A DNA stretch of 64,000 bases, from contig JAXLSS010000007.1 in assembly GCA_046330395.1 (NCBI GenBank), forward strand, positions 61,941 to 125,940. Reading direction: 5' to 3'. A program made the position numbers and the translations under genes. Position 1 is the stretch's first letter; each line of letters opens with the position of its first letter. Shown here piece by piece: positions 23,738-31,161 of this stretch. Below the pieces are notes generated by a model that ran no database searches, was not told where the DNA came from, and saw only the letters and a program-made list of their open reading frames with translations. Origin of the DNA: Ga0077560 sp046330395. GTDB lineage: Bacteria; Actinomycetota; Thermoleophilia; Miltoncostaeales; Miltoncostaeaceae.

Positions 23738-24467
23738 TCAGCGTGGCGCCCGGGATGCGCGCCGCGTACTCGTGCGCCACCGAGATGGGGTGCTCGGCGT
23801 CCAGCTCGTCTCGGCTGCCCACGATCAGCGTGGGCACCCGGATGCCGCGGAGCGCGTCGAGGCCCGGGAAGGCGGCGCTGCGCGGGGTGGCGCGCAGGGC
23901 GGCGGCCACCCCCTGAGGGTGGCGGTGGCGGTCCATCCGCTGCCGCATCACCGTACGGATGGCCTCCAGCTGGCGCTCCGGCACCGGGGGCGGCCCGTAG
24001 GCCGCCACGAACCCCTCCGTGCCGCCGTGCTGGAAACCGTCTGCCAGGGCGTCCCAGCGGTCACCTTGATCGGTGGGCTCGCCGCGGTGGGCCGGGGTCA
24101 CCACCACCAGCGCGTCCACGCGCTCCGGATGCGCCAGGGTCACGGCGACGGCGGTGGCGGAGCCCATCGACTGGCCCACCAGGACGGCGCGGTCCGCCCC
24201 CACGGCGTCCAGCACGGCCAGGGCGTCGGCGGCCAGGGTGGGGTAGTCGTAGGCGCCGGGATCCGCGGCCGGCGGGCTGTCCCCGTGGCCGCGGGCGTCG
24301 TAGGTCACCACGCGGTACCCGGCGCGTTGCAGCGCCCGCGACCCGTGCACCACGTAGCGCCGGGTGGCGCTGAGGCCGTGCAGCAGCAGGATCACCGGCC
24401 CCTCGCCGGCCACCTCGCCGTGCAGCACGGTGTCCGGGCGGGTCACGGTGAAGGGGGTGTCGCTCAT
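23637..24467 (-). CDS. Alpha/beta-fold hydrolase
   Basis: The 276-residue protein has the oxyanion HGLSATRR loop, YDARGHGDSPP, the nucleophile elbow with Ser100 in LVGQSMGSATA, and the acid loop VGSRDELDAEHP. At the place of the usual catalytic His near the C-terminus I see EDPGESPLAWRGG instead of a G-H-x motif. The nearest histidines are in AEHP and VAHEY. The substrate is unknown. A minus-strand TATCGT box lies 9 bases before the ATG. Confidence 0.82.
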   Translation of the reverse strand: MSDTPFTVTRPDTVLHGEVAGEGPVILLLHGLSATRRYVVHGSRALQRAGYRVVTYDARGHGDSPPAADPGAYDYPTLAADALAVLDAVGADRAVLVGQSMGSATAVAVTLAHPERVDALVVVTPAHRGEPTDQGDRWDALADGFQHGGTEGFVAAYGPPPVPERQLEAIRTVMRQRMDRHRHPQGVAAALRATPRSAAFPGLDALRGIRVPTLIVGSRDELDAEHPISVAHEYAARIPGATLITEDPGESPLAWRGGSLSQAILRWLATTPAGSR

Positions 24468-24476
24468 CACGGCCGC

Positions 24477-24482
24477 ACGATA
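24477..24482 (-). promoter_or_regulatory. -10 box of the hydrolase gene, leaderless
   Basis: TATCGT on the minus strand ends 9 bases before the ATG at 24467. It lies in the short gap after the MocR gene. Confidence 0.4.
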
Positions 24483-24490
24483 CGGGGTGA

Positions 24491-25939
24491 TCAGACGATC
24501 ACGGGCCGGTGCGCCGCCGCCTGGTAGCTCACCCAGGCCGCGCCGAGGCGCCGGATGCCCTCCCGCAGCTCCTCCGGCTCGCCCAGCAGCGACAGGCGCA
24601 TGCGGTCGGCGTGCCCGCCGGTGGTGGACATGGCCGGACCCGGCAGGATCACCACGCCCGCGCGCAGCGCGGCCTGCGCGAACGACCGGGCGTCGCCCCA
24701 CGGCATGCGCGGCCACAGCGTGGCGCCACCGAGGGGCTCGCTCACCTCCCACTCCGGCAGGCCCAGGGCCATCTCGGCCATGGCCGCGTCAGCGGCGCGA
24801 CGCACCAGCTCACGTCGCCGCACGGCGGCCTCGTCCAGCAGCGGCATCAACCGCAGGGCCAGCGCCTGCATCGGGATGGGGCCGCCCAGGTCGGCCATCA
24901 GCCGCATCTGCGCCAGGCGCTCGGCCAGCGACCGCGGCGCGCGCAGCCACCCGAGCCGCAGGCCGCCCCACAGCGTCTTGCTGAGCGACCCGATGGTGAT
25001 GATGGGCGCCGACGCGCGGTGGGCGGCCAGGTACGGCCCGGGGCGGCGGCCCTGGATCCAGATGTCGCGCAGGATCTCGTCCTCGATCACCGGCACGCCG
25101 GTGCGCGCGGACACCTCCGCGATCCGCTCCCCGCGGTCCGGGGCCAGCAAACACCCGGTGGGGTTGTGGAAACTGGGCACCAGGTACATCAGCGCGGGAC
25201 GCTGGTGGGCCACGAGGCCCTCCAGGCCGTCCACCACCATCCCGCCGTCGTCCACCGGCACCCCCAGGATGCGGGCCCCCCGGCCGCGCAGCTGGTCGAG
25301 CGCCCCGGGGTAGGTGGGATCCTCGGTCACCACCGCCGCGTCGGGCGACACCAGCAGCGACACCGTCAGCGCGATGGCCTGCTGGCCGCCGTTGGTCACC
25401 ACGATCTGTTCCGGTGCGGTCGGCAGCCCCTGCGCCGTGTACCGCTCGGCGATGGCGGCGCGCAGCGCGGGCAGCCCGGCGGGGAGGTAACCGCGCCCGG
25501 TCATCCCCTCGGCCATGTCGGCCCCGGTGAGCTCCCGCACGGCCGACACGAGGACGGGGCTGGGCAGGGGACAGGCCGCCGTGAGGTCGATGAGGTGCCG
25601 GTCGTCGGCGGCCAGCATCGAGCCGAACAGCTCCGGGGTGACGCGCGCGGCGGTGCCGGCCCGGGCCGCGGACGCCGCGGCGGGGATCCATGTGCCGCGG
25701 CCCTGGCGGCTCGCGAGCTTCCCGGTGAGCTTCAGGGTGCGGTAGGCGGTGACCACGGTGGTGCGACTGACACCCAATTCCGATGCCAATTCTCGCTCGG
25801 TGGGCAGCAGGGTCTCAGCCGGGATCTCCCCGCGGTCGATGACACGTGTGAGGGCCGACGTGAGGCTCTGGTGCAGGGGCTCGTCGCCGTCCACCCAGCG
25901 GCCCAGCAGTGCTCCCATCCGTTGCGCGCTCACCCGCAT
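24491..25939 (-). CDS. MocR-type regulator: GntR helix-turn-helix fused to class I aminotransferase domain
   Basis: The 482-residue product starts with a GntR winged helix (PLHQSLTSALTRVIDRGEI, LLPTERELASELGVSRTTV, about residues 20-90). A fold-type I PLP domain follows with VTNGGQQAIALTVSLL, PSFHNPTGCLL, IEDEILRDIW and the PLP lysine in GSLSKTLWGGLRLGW. MocR proteins use PLP or an amino compound as effector and usually control a divergent gene. Here the divergent genes are two very small frames (26034 and 26207). The ATG at 25939 is chosen over 25972 because it places the inverted repeats upstream. Confidence 0.9.
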   Translation of the reverse strand: MRVSAQRMGALLGRWVDGDEPLHQSLTSALTRVIDRGEIPAETLLPTERELASELGVSRTTVVTAYRTLKLTGKLASRQGRGTWIPAAASAARAGTAARVTPELFGSMLAADDRHLIDLTAACPLPSPVLVSAVRELTGADMAEGMTGRGYLPAGLPALRAAIAERYTAQGLPTAPEQIVVTNGGQQAIALTVSLLVSPDAAVVTEDPTYPGALDQLRGRGARILGVPVDDGGMVVDGLEGLVAHQRPALMYLVPSFHNPTGCLLAPDRGERIAEVSARTGVPVIEDEILRDIWIQGRRPGPYLAAHRASAPIITIGSLSKTLWGGLRLGWLRAPRSLAERLAQMRLMADLGGPIPMQALALRLMPLLDEAAVRRRELVRRAADAAMAEMALGLPEWEVSEPLGGATLWPRMPWGDARSFAQAALRAGVVILPGPAMSTTGGHADRMRLSLLGEPEELREGIRRLGAAWVSYQAAAHRPVIV

Positions 25940-25942
25940 ATC

Positions 25943-26005
25943 AGTCCAATAGTCGCAGATAGGCTCTGGCAAAGGAAGGGCAAATGCATTGGACTAGATA
26001 CCAAT
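25943..26005. promoter_or_regulatory. Candidate MocR operator region
   Basis: AGTCCAAT (25943-25950) and its exact complement ATTGGACT (25988-25995) face each other 37 bases apart. ATTGG (25988-25992) also pairs with CCAAT (26001-26005) across 8 bases. The left copy ends 3 bases before the MocR start, the right copies lie 29-46 bases before the small divergent gene. MocR regulators are known to use paired sites in such divergent regions. Confidence 0.6.
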
Positions 26006-26033
26006 CAAACCTTTCGCCCATCGGAGGGACGTG

Positions 26034-26204
26034 ATGTTCAGCGTCGCCTGCCCCATCTGTGGGCCGGTGCTGATGTGGGAGTCCCACATCCGCTCGCTCG
26101 AGACCACCCCGGACGGCATCCTCGTGCGCTACCGCTGCATGTGTGGCTACGAGGGTGCGATGCACACCGGCCGCGCCCGCGGGCGCGCCACCACGAAGGA
26201 CTGA
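26034..26204 (+). CDS. Small CxxC...CxC putative zinc-ribbon protein
   Basis: This 56-residue protein begins MFSVACPICGPVL and carries a second cysteine pair RCMCGYEG at residues 35-37, forming a four-cysteine ribbon likely to bind zinc. The C-terminus is Arg-rich (GRARGRATTKD). GGAGGG at 26023-26028 is a good ribosome site before the ATG. It diverges from the MocR regulator across an operator-like region, so it is probably its target. No family is recognised. Confidence 0.62.
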   Translation: MFSVACPICGPVLMWESHIRSLETTPDGILVRYRCMCGYEGAMHTGRARGRATTKD

Positions 26205-26206
26205 TC

Positions 26207-26311
26207 ATGAACATGCACTCCGAACTGCTCCGGCGCCTCGCCGCCGAGCGCCTGCGCGACGCCATGGCGGAGTCGCGCCGCACGCGCGGCATCCCGCGCC
26301 GTCCGCGCTGA
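26207..26311 (+). CDS. Very small basic protein
   Basis: This 34-residue frame (MNMHSELLRRLAAERLRD at the start, ending in IPRRPR) is highly charged, helical in character and Arg-rich. It starts 2 bases after the zinc-ribbon gene stop, with AAGGA 6 bases before the ATG, so the two are likely cotranslated. Short length keeps confidence low. Function unknown. Confidence 0.45.
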   Translation: MNMHSELLRRLAAERLRDAMAESRRTRGIPRRPR

Positions 26312-26329
26312 TCCGCCAACATCCGCGGC

Positions 26330-27037
26330 ATGCCCGTCGCGGATGTCCTCGGCACCAGCGTCGCGTACCGCATGATCCGCACCCGCCGGGCGCGGCGCAT
26401 CACCATCCGGGTCACCCCGGACGGCGTGGTGGTGACCGGCCCGAGGGGCGTCCGGCAGGGCGCGGCGGTGGCCGCGCTGCGCCACCACGGCGCCTGGGTG
26501 CTGGACGCCCTGGCGCGTGAGGCGGCGCGCGCGCCGCTGGCGCCGCTTCCCGGCCAGCACTGGCCGCTGCTGGATGAGGACCTGCTGCTCACCGCCCACG
26601 CGGGCTCGCGGGTGCGCCGGGACGGACCCCTGCTGCTGGTGCCTCACGGGGGCGACCCGCGCGCGGCGCTGGAGCGCTGGTACCGCACCGCGGCCCGTGC
26701 GCACTTCGGGCTGCTGCTGCCCGACTGGGAGACGCGTGTGGGCGTGCGTTCGGCGGGGCTGCGCATCGCGGGGCAGCGGGGCAGGTGGGGCAGCGCCTCG
26801 GCATCGGGCACCATCAGTCTCAACTGGCGGCTGATGATGGCCCCGAGCGCGGTGGCCGAATACGTGGCGGTCCATGAGCTGTGTCACCTGGTGCACATGG
26901 ACCATTCCCCGGCGTTCTGGGCGCTGGTGCAACACCACCTCCCGGGGCACGCCGCGCAGCGCGCCTGGCTGCGCGAGCACGGGGCGGACCTGCTGGACCG
27001 GCTCCGCGCCCCCGGGGCGGTGCAGGCCGTTCGGTAG
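26330..27037 (+). CDS. YgjP/SprT-like zinc metallopeptidase (DUF45)
   Basis: The 235-residue protein has the DUF45/YgjP layout: an N-terminal beta-rich part with YRMIRTRRARRITIRV, a helical middle, GLRIAGQRGRWGSASASGTISLNWRL, and the zincin motif HELCHLVHMDHSPAFW at about residues 182-197 giving the metal ligands His182, His186 and a downstream His. These are predicted metal-dependent peptidases of unknown substrate. Its TAG stop lies within the -10 box of aroA. Confidence 0.85.
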   Translation: MPVADVLGTSVAYRMIRTRRARRITIRVTPDGVVVTGPRGVRQGAAVAALRHHGAWVLDALAREAARAPLAPLPGQHWPLLDEDLLLTAHAGSRVRRDGPLLLVPHGGDPRAALERWYRTAARAHFGLLLPDWETRVGVRSAGLRIAGQRGRWGSASASGTISLNWRLMMAPSAVAEYVAVHELCHLVHMDHSPAFWALVQHHLPGHAAQRAWLREHGADLLDRLRAPGAVQAVR

Positions 27038-27040
27038 CAT
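27035..27040 (+). promoter_or_regulatory. -10 box of aroA, leaderless
   Basis: TAGCAT overlaps the stop codon of the preceding gene and ends 7 bases before the aroA ATG; no ribosome site is visible. Confidence 0.5.
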
Positions 27041-27047
27041 CGGCGGG

Positions 27048-28349
27048 ATGCCCACGGTCCACATCCCACCGGTGCGCGGCCTCGCCGGGGCCCTCCGGGT
27101 GCCCTCGGACAAGTCCATCACCCACCGCGCCATCATGCTGGCGGCGGTGTCCGACCGTGCCGTCACGGTGCGCGACAGCCTGGATTCGGCCGACACCGCG
27201 GCCACCCTCGCGGCCATGGAGGCCTGCGGCGTGGCGGTGGACGGGCACCTGGGCGACCAGCCCATGGTGATCACCGGCCGCGGGCTGCGCGGCCTGCGGC
27301 CCCGCCGGCCCTGGACTGCGTCAACGCCGGCACCCTGATGCGGCTGGTGGTGGGACTGCTGGTGGGCCAGCGCGCCGAGCACGTCATCCTGGACGGTGAC
27401 GACAGCCTGCGCCGCCGGCCCATGGGCCGGGTGGCCACGCCCCTGCGCCGCATGGGGCGGCCGTGTTCACCGCGCCGGGCGGCACGCCGCCGCTGGTGGT
27501 CTCCGGCGGGGCGCGCTCACGGCGGTGCGCCACGAGCTGGCCGTGGCCAGCGCCCAGGTGAAGAGCTGCCTGCTGCTGGCGGGGCTGTTCGCCGACGGCG
27601 AGACGTGGGTGGTGGAACCCACGCCCACGCGCGACCACACCGAGCGGCTCCTGGGGGCCGCGGGGGTGCCGGTGCTGCGCGACGGGGACGCGGTGGGCGT
27701 GCGGGGGCCGGTGGAGGGACTGTCGCTGCCCGACCTGCGGGTGCCCGGCGACTTCTCGTCGGCGGCCTTCCACATCGTGGCCGGGGCGTTCCTGGCCGAC
27801 CCGGAGGTGCGGCTGGAGGGCGTCAACCTCAACCCGCTGCGGGCCGGGCTGCTGAACGTGCTGCGGCGCATGGGCGCCGCCGTGGAGGTGCTGGAGGGGC
27901 CGGAGGTTGCCGGCGAGCCATGCGGCACCGTGGTGGTGCGCCGGGCCGCCGGGCTGCGGGCCACCGAGGTGCAGCCCCACGAGGTGCCGTCCATGATCGA
28001 CGAGCTGCCGCTGGTGGGCCTCCTGGGGGCGATGGCCGAGGGCACCACCGTGGTGCGCGGCGCGGAGGAACTGCGCGTGAAGGAGAGCGACCGCATCACC
28101 GCCGTGGTGGACGCCCTGCGCGGCATGGGCGTGGCCGCCGAGGAGCGGGAGGACGGGTTCGCGGTGACCGGTGGCGGGGCCATCCCCGGCGGCACCGTCG
28201 AGGCCCGCCACGACCACCGCATGGCCATGCTGGGCGCCATCGCCGGCCTGGCCAGCACCGGCGGGGTGTCGGTGGAGGGCTTCGAGGCCGTCGAGGTGTC
28301 CTATCCCCGGTTCGTGGCCGACCTGCGCGCCCTGGGGGCCACCGCGTGA
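27048..28349 (+). CDS. aroA: 3-phosphoshikimate 1-carboxyvinyltransferase (EPSP synthase), three frame breaks
   Basis: EPSP synthase joins PEP to shikimate-3-phosphate. The start VPSDKSITHRAIMLAA is in frame with 27048. LDCVNAGTLMRLVVGLL continues in a second frame from about 27311. AAVFTAPGGTPPLVVSGG is in a third from about 27457, and LTAVRHELAVASAQVKSCLLLAGL onward is again in the first frame to the stop. Each break is repaired by one missing base, at about 27301-27311, 27454-27457 and 27511-27513, all in G/C runs. The repaired protein is about 434 residues, normal for AroA, with late motifs DEVPSMIDELP-like, LRVKESDR and HDHRMAM. Sequencing error is the likely cause. It is followed by overlapping cmk. 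Confidence 0.9.
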
Positions 28350-29020
28350 TCGTGGCCATCGACGGCCCCGCGGGGGCCGGCAAGAGCACCGTGGCGCGGG
28401 CCGTGGCCCACCGCATCGGTGCCGGGTACCTCGACACCGGGGCGCTCTACCGCGCCGTCACGCTCACCGTGCTGCGGGAGGGCACCGCGCCCCACGACGA
28501 CGCGGGGTGCGCCGCCGCGGCCCTCGAGATGGACGTGGCCCTGATCCCGCACGAGTCGGGCCTGCTGGTGCGGCTGGCGGGCCGCGATGTCACCGACGAC
28601 ATCCGCTCGCCGGAGGTGACCGACGCCGTGTCGGCCGTGTCCGCCCACCCCGGCGTGCGGCGCGCCGTCACCGAGGCCTCGCGCCGCATCATGTCCCGCG
28701 GCGACTGGGTGTCGGACGGCCGCGACGTGGGCACCGTCATCGTGCCCGACGCCGCCGTGAAGGTGTTCCTCACGGCGGAGCCCACCGAACGCGCCCGCCG
28801 GCGCGTGGCCGATCTGCGGCACCGCGGCCGCAGCGCCGACCCCGCCGCAGTGCTGGACGACATCCGCCGGCGGGACCACCTGGACAGCACCCGCGCCGAC
28901 TCGCCGCTTCGGCAGGCCGACGACGCCGCGGTCATCGACAGCACCGACCTCACCCCGGACCAGGTGGTGCACGCCATCGTCCGGCTGGTGGACGCCGCCC
29001 GGCAGGAGGCACGCGCGTGA
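28346..29020 (+). CDS. cmk: Cytidylate kinase
   Basis: Cmk phosphorylates CMP and dCMP. The 224-residue product has the P-loop IDGPAGAGKSTVAR, YLDTGALYRAVTL, a DVTDDIRSPEVTDAVSAVSAHPGVR region, SDGRDVGTVIVPDA and the lid RRVADLRHRG. The GTG start overlaps the aroA stop by 4 bases and its stop overlaps the plsC start by 4 bases. In many actinobacteria cmk is fused to or sits beside der; here plsC intervenes. Confidence 0.96.
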   Translation: MIVAIDGPAGAGKSTVARAVAHRIGAGYLDTGALYRAVTLTVLREGTAPHDDAGCAAAALEMDVALIPHESGLLVRLAGRDVTDDIRSPEVTDAVSAVSAHPGVRRAVTEASRRIMSRGDWVSDGRDVGTVIVPDAAVKVFLTAEPTERARRRVADLRHRGRSADPAAVLDDIRRRDHLDSTRADSPLRQADDAAVIDSTDLTPDQVVHAIVRLVDAARQEARA

Positions 29021-29656
29021 GTTCCGAGCAGGTCCGCATCAACCCCATCACCTACGGCGCCGCCTGGCTGCTGCTGCGGCCGGTGTTCCTGCTGGCGTGG
29101 CGCCTCCGGCGCGGTGGGGCACACCACATCCCGCGCACCGGGCCGGTGCTGTTCGTCAGCAACCACATCTCCGGGCTCGACCCGCCGCTGCTGGGTGCGG
29201 GCGCGCTGCCGCGCCGCCTGTACTTCATGGCCAAGAAGGAGTTGTTCGCCAACGCCGTGATGGCCAGGGTCATCACCTCCGCGGGGGCGTTCCCCGTGGA
29301 CCGGGGTGGTGCCGACCGCACCGCCATCCGCACGGCCAAGGACATCCTGGCGCGCGGCGACGCCCTCCTGATGTTCCCGGAGGGCACCCGCTCCCGTGAC
29401 GGGCGCCTGGGGCAGCCCTGGCCGGGTGCCGGCGCCCTGGCCCTCGACCCCGGCGTGCAGGTGGTGCCCATGGCCATCTGGGGTTCGCAGCGCCGGTTCG
29501 GCCCGGTGCGCGTGGAGATCGGGCCCGCCATCGAGCTCGGCGACCTGACGGAGGGGTCGAGGGCCGAGCGCGCCCGCGTGGCCTCCGAACGCATGATGGC
29601 GGCCATCGCGGTGCTTCTGGAACGCCGGCGGCCCGGCGCAGGACGCGCCGGCGTGA
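29017..29656 (+). CDS. plsC: 1-acyl-sn-glycerol-3-phosphate acyltransferase (PlsC-like), continuous with Der frame
   Basis: PlsC acylates lysophosphatidic acid to phosphatidic acid. The roughly 210-residue domain has the acyltransferase motifs FVSNHISGLDP (HxxxxD type), FFMAKKELF-like sequence, GAFPVDRGG and LMFPEGTRSRDG, ending in a basic helix. No stop separates it from the Der sequence; one frame runs from 29017 to 31038 (673 codons). Either this is a real PlsC-Der fusion or one base is miscalled in the C-terminal tail. With a shift of one, PlsC would stop at TGA 29654-29656 and overlap the der GTG, the same GTGA arrangement as its neighbours. Confidence 0.85.
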
Positions 29657-31038
29657 CCGGGTCCGAGGAGCCGCAGCGCCGCGTGCCGGGTCGCCGGCAC
29701 GCCGGTCCCACCGCGCCCGACCTGGGCACCGGCCTGCCAACCGTGGTCATCGTGGGCTACCCCAACGTGGGCAAGTCCACCCTGTTCAACCGCCTCACCG
29801 GCCGTCGCGACGCGGTGATCGACCCGGTGCCGGGCGTCACCCGCGACCGGCGCACGGGCGTGGCGGAGTGGGTGGGGGTGGAGTTCCGGCTGGTGGACAC
29901 CGGCGGCATCGACGAGGCCGACCCCACGCCCATCGGCCGGCAGGTGTCGGCCCAGGCCCTGGTGGCGCTGGAGGACGCCGACGTGGTGCTGTTCGTGGTG
30001 GACGTCACCACGGCGCCCACCGCCGGCGACCTGGAGGTGGCCGACCGCCTGCGCACCGCGCGCGTGCCGGTGCTGGTGGTGGCCAACAAGGCCGAGCGGC
30101 GCGAGCAGGAGCTGGCCGCGCAGTCGCTGTGGGGCCTCGGTCTGGGTGACGTGCACCCGGTGTCGGCCCAGCACGGCCTCGGGGTGGGCGACCTGCTGGA
30201 CGGCGTGGTGGCGGCCCTCCCCGAACGGGAGGGCCCGGTGGCCGACCGCGATCAGAGCCTGCCGGCGCTGTGCATCATGGGCCGGCCCAACGTGGGCAAG
30301 AGCAGCGTCCTCAACGCCCTCCTGGGTGAGGAGCGCGTGGTGGTGCACGACCGCCCGGGCACCACGCGCGACCCGGTGGACACCGAGGTGGAGGTGGACG
30401 GGCAGCGCATCGTCATCACCGACACCGCGGGGCTGCGCAAACGCGGCCGCATGCGCGACGACGTGGAGCACTACAGCCAGATCCGGGCGCTGCAGGCGGC
30501 CGAGCGCAGCGACGTGGCGCTGGTGGTGTGCGACGCCACCGAGGGGCTCACCGACGCCGACCTGCGCGCGGTGGACCAGGCGGCCCGCGCCAAGTGCGCC
30601 ACGCTGCTGGTGATGAACAAGTGGGACCTGGCGCAGCCCGACCTGGACCACATCACGGGCGAGCTGCGGGCCAAGTCGCGCCAGCGGCCCCCGGTGGAGG
30701 TGTGCTCGGCCGTCAGCGGCGAGGGGCTGCACCGCCTCATTCCCGCGGCGCTGCGCCTGTACGAGCGCCGGCGGGCGCGCATCCCCACCCGCGAGCTCAA
30801 CGAGGCCATCCGGGAGTTCGCCGAGGAACGCCCCGGCCCGCGCAAGGGCCGGCGCCGGCTGTCGCTGCGCTACCTGGTGCAGGTGGACAGCTCGCCACCC
30901 ACGCTGCGGCTGGACGTCAACGACCACGGCCTCATCACCCGCGACTACGGGTTCTGGCTGGAGAACCGGTTGCGGCGCCGGTTCGAGCTGGAGGGCGTTC
31001 CCCTCATCCTCCAGATCCGGGACCGCGGCGGTTCCTGA
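29653..31038 (+). CDS. der: Ribosome biogenesis GTPase Der (EngA)
   Basis: Der has two tandem GTPase domains and acts in 50S subunit assembly. From GTG 29653 the product is 461 residues, normal length. Domain 1 has GYPNVGKSTLFNRL, a PGVTRD switch, DTGG and NKAE. Domain 2 has GRPNVGKSSVLNAL, PGTTRDPVDTEVEV, DTAGLRKRGRM and MNKWDL. A KH-like C-terminal domain follows, ending FELEGVPLILQIRDRGGS. The upstream sequence is in frame with PlsC (see plsC). The separate start is supported by the GTGA context and by the lack of conserved sequence between the domains. Confidence 0.95.
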   Translation: MTGSEEPQRRVPGRRHAGPTAPDLGTGLPTVVIVGYPNVGKSTLFNRLTGRRDAVIDPVPGVTRDRRTGVAEWVGVEFRLVDTGGIDEADPTPIGRQVSAQALVALEDADVVLFVVDVTTAPTAGDLEVADRLRTARVPVLVVANKAERREQELAAQSLWGLGLGDVHPVSAQHGLGVGDLLDGVVAALPEREGPVADRDQSLPALCIMGRPNVGKSSVLNALLGEERVVVHDRPGTTRDPVDTEVEVDGQRIVITDTAGLRKRGRMRDDVEHYSQIRALQAAERSDVALVVCDATEGLTDADLRAVDQAARAKCATLLVMNKWDLAQPDLDHITGELRAKSRQRPPVEVCSAVSGEGLHRLIPAALRLYERRRARIPTRELNEAIREFAEERPGPRKGRRRLSLRYLVQVDSSPPTLRLDVNDHGLITRDYGFWLENRLRRRFELEGVPLILQIRDRGGS

Positions 31039-31085
31039 GCCTCCATCGGCTTCGCCAAGGCTGAACCATCCCTTTACCGCGGGCG

Positions 31086-31116
31086 TTGCGACCGAAAGCG
31101 CGGTCGTTGGTACCGT
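31086..31116 (+). promoter_or_regulatory. Promoter with internal inverted repeat before the DUF3352 gene
   Basis: TGG-TACCGT (31108-31116) is an extended -10 box. CGACCG (31089-31094) and CGGTCG (31101-31106) form a perfect inverted repeat just upstream of it, overlapping a possible -35 TTGCGA (31086-31091). A regulator bound there would cover the promoter. GGAGGA near 31148 is the ribosome site. Confidence 0.5.
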
Positions 31117-31161
31117 CGGAGACGGCCCCGCGTCATCGATCCCACCCGGAGGATTCCACTG

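Noticed and set aside
27048..28349. Programmed frameshifting in aroA
   Set aside because: Three separate one-base losses without slippery heptamers or downstream pseudoknots do not fit programmed recoding; consensus error is simpler.
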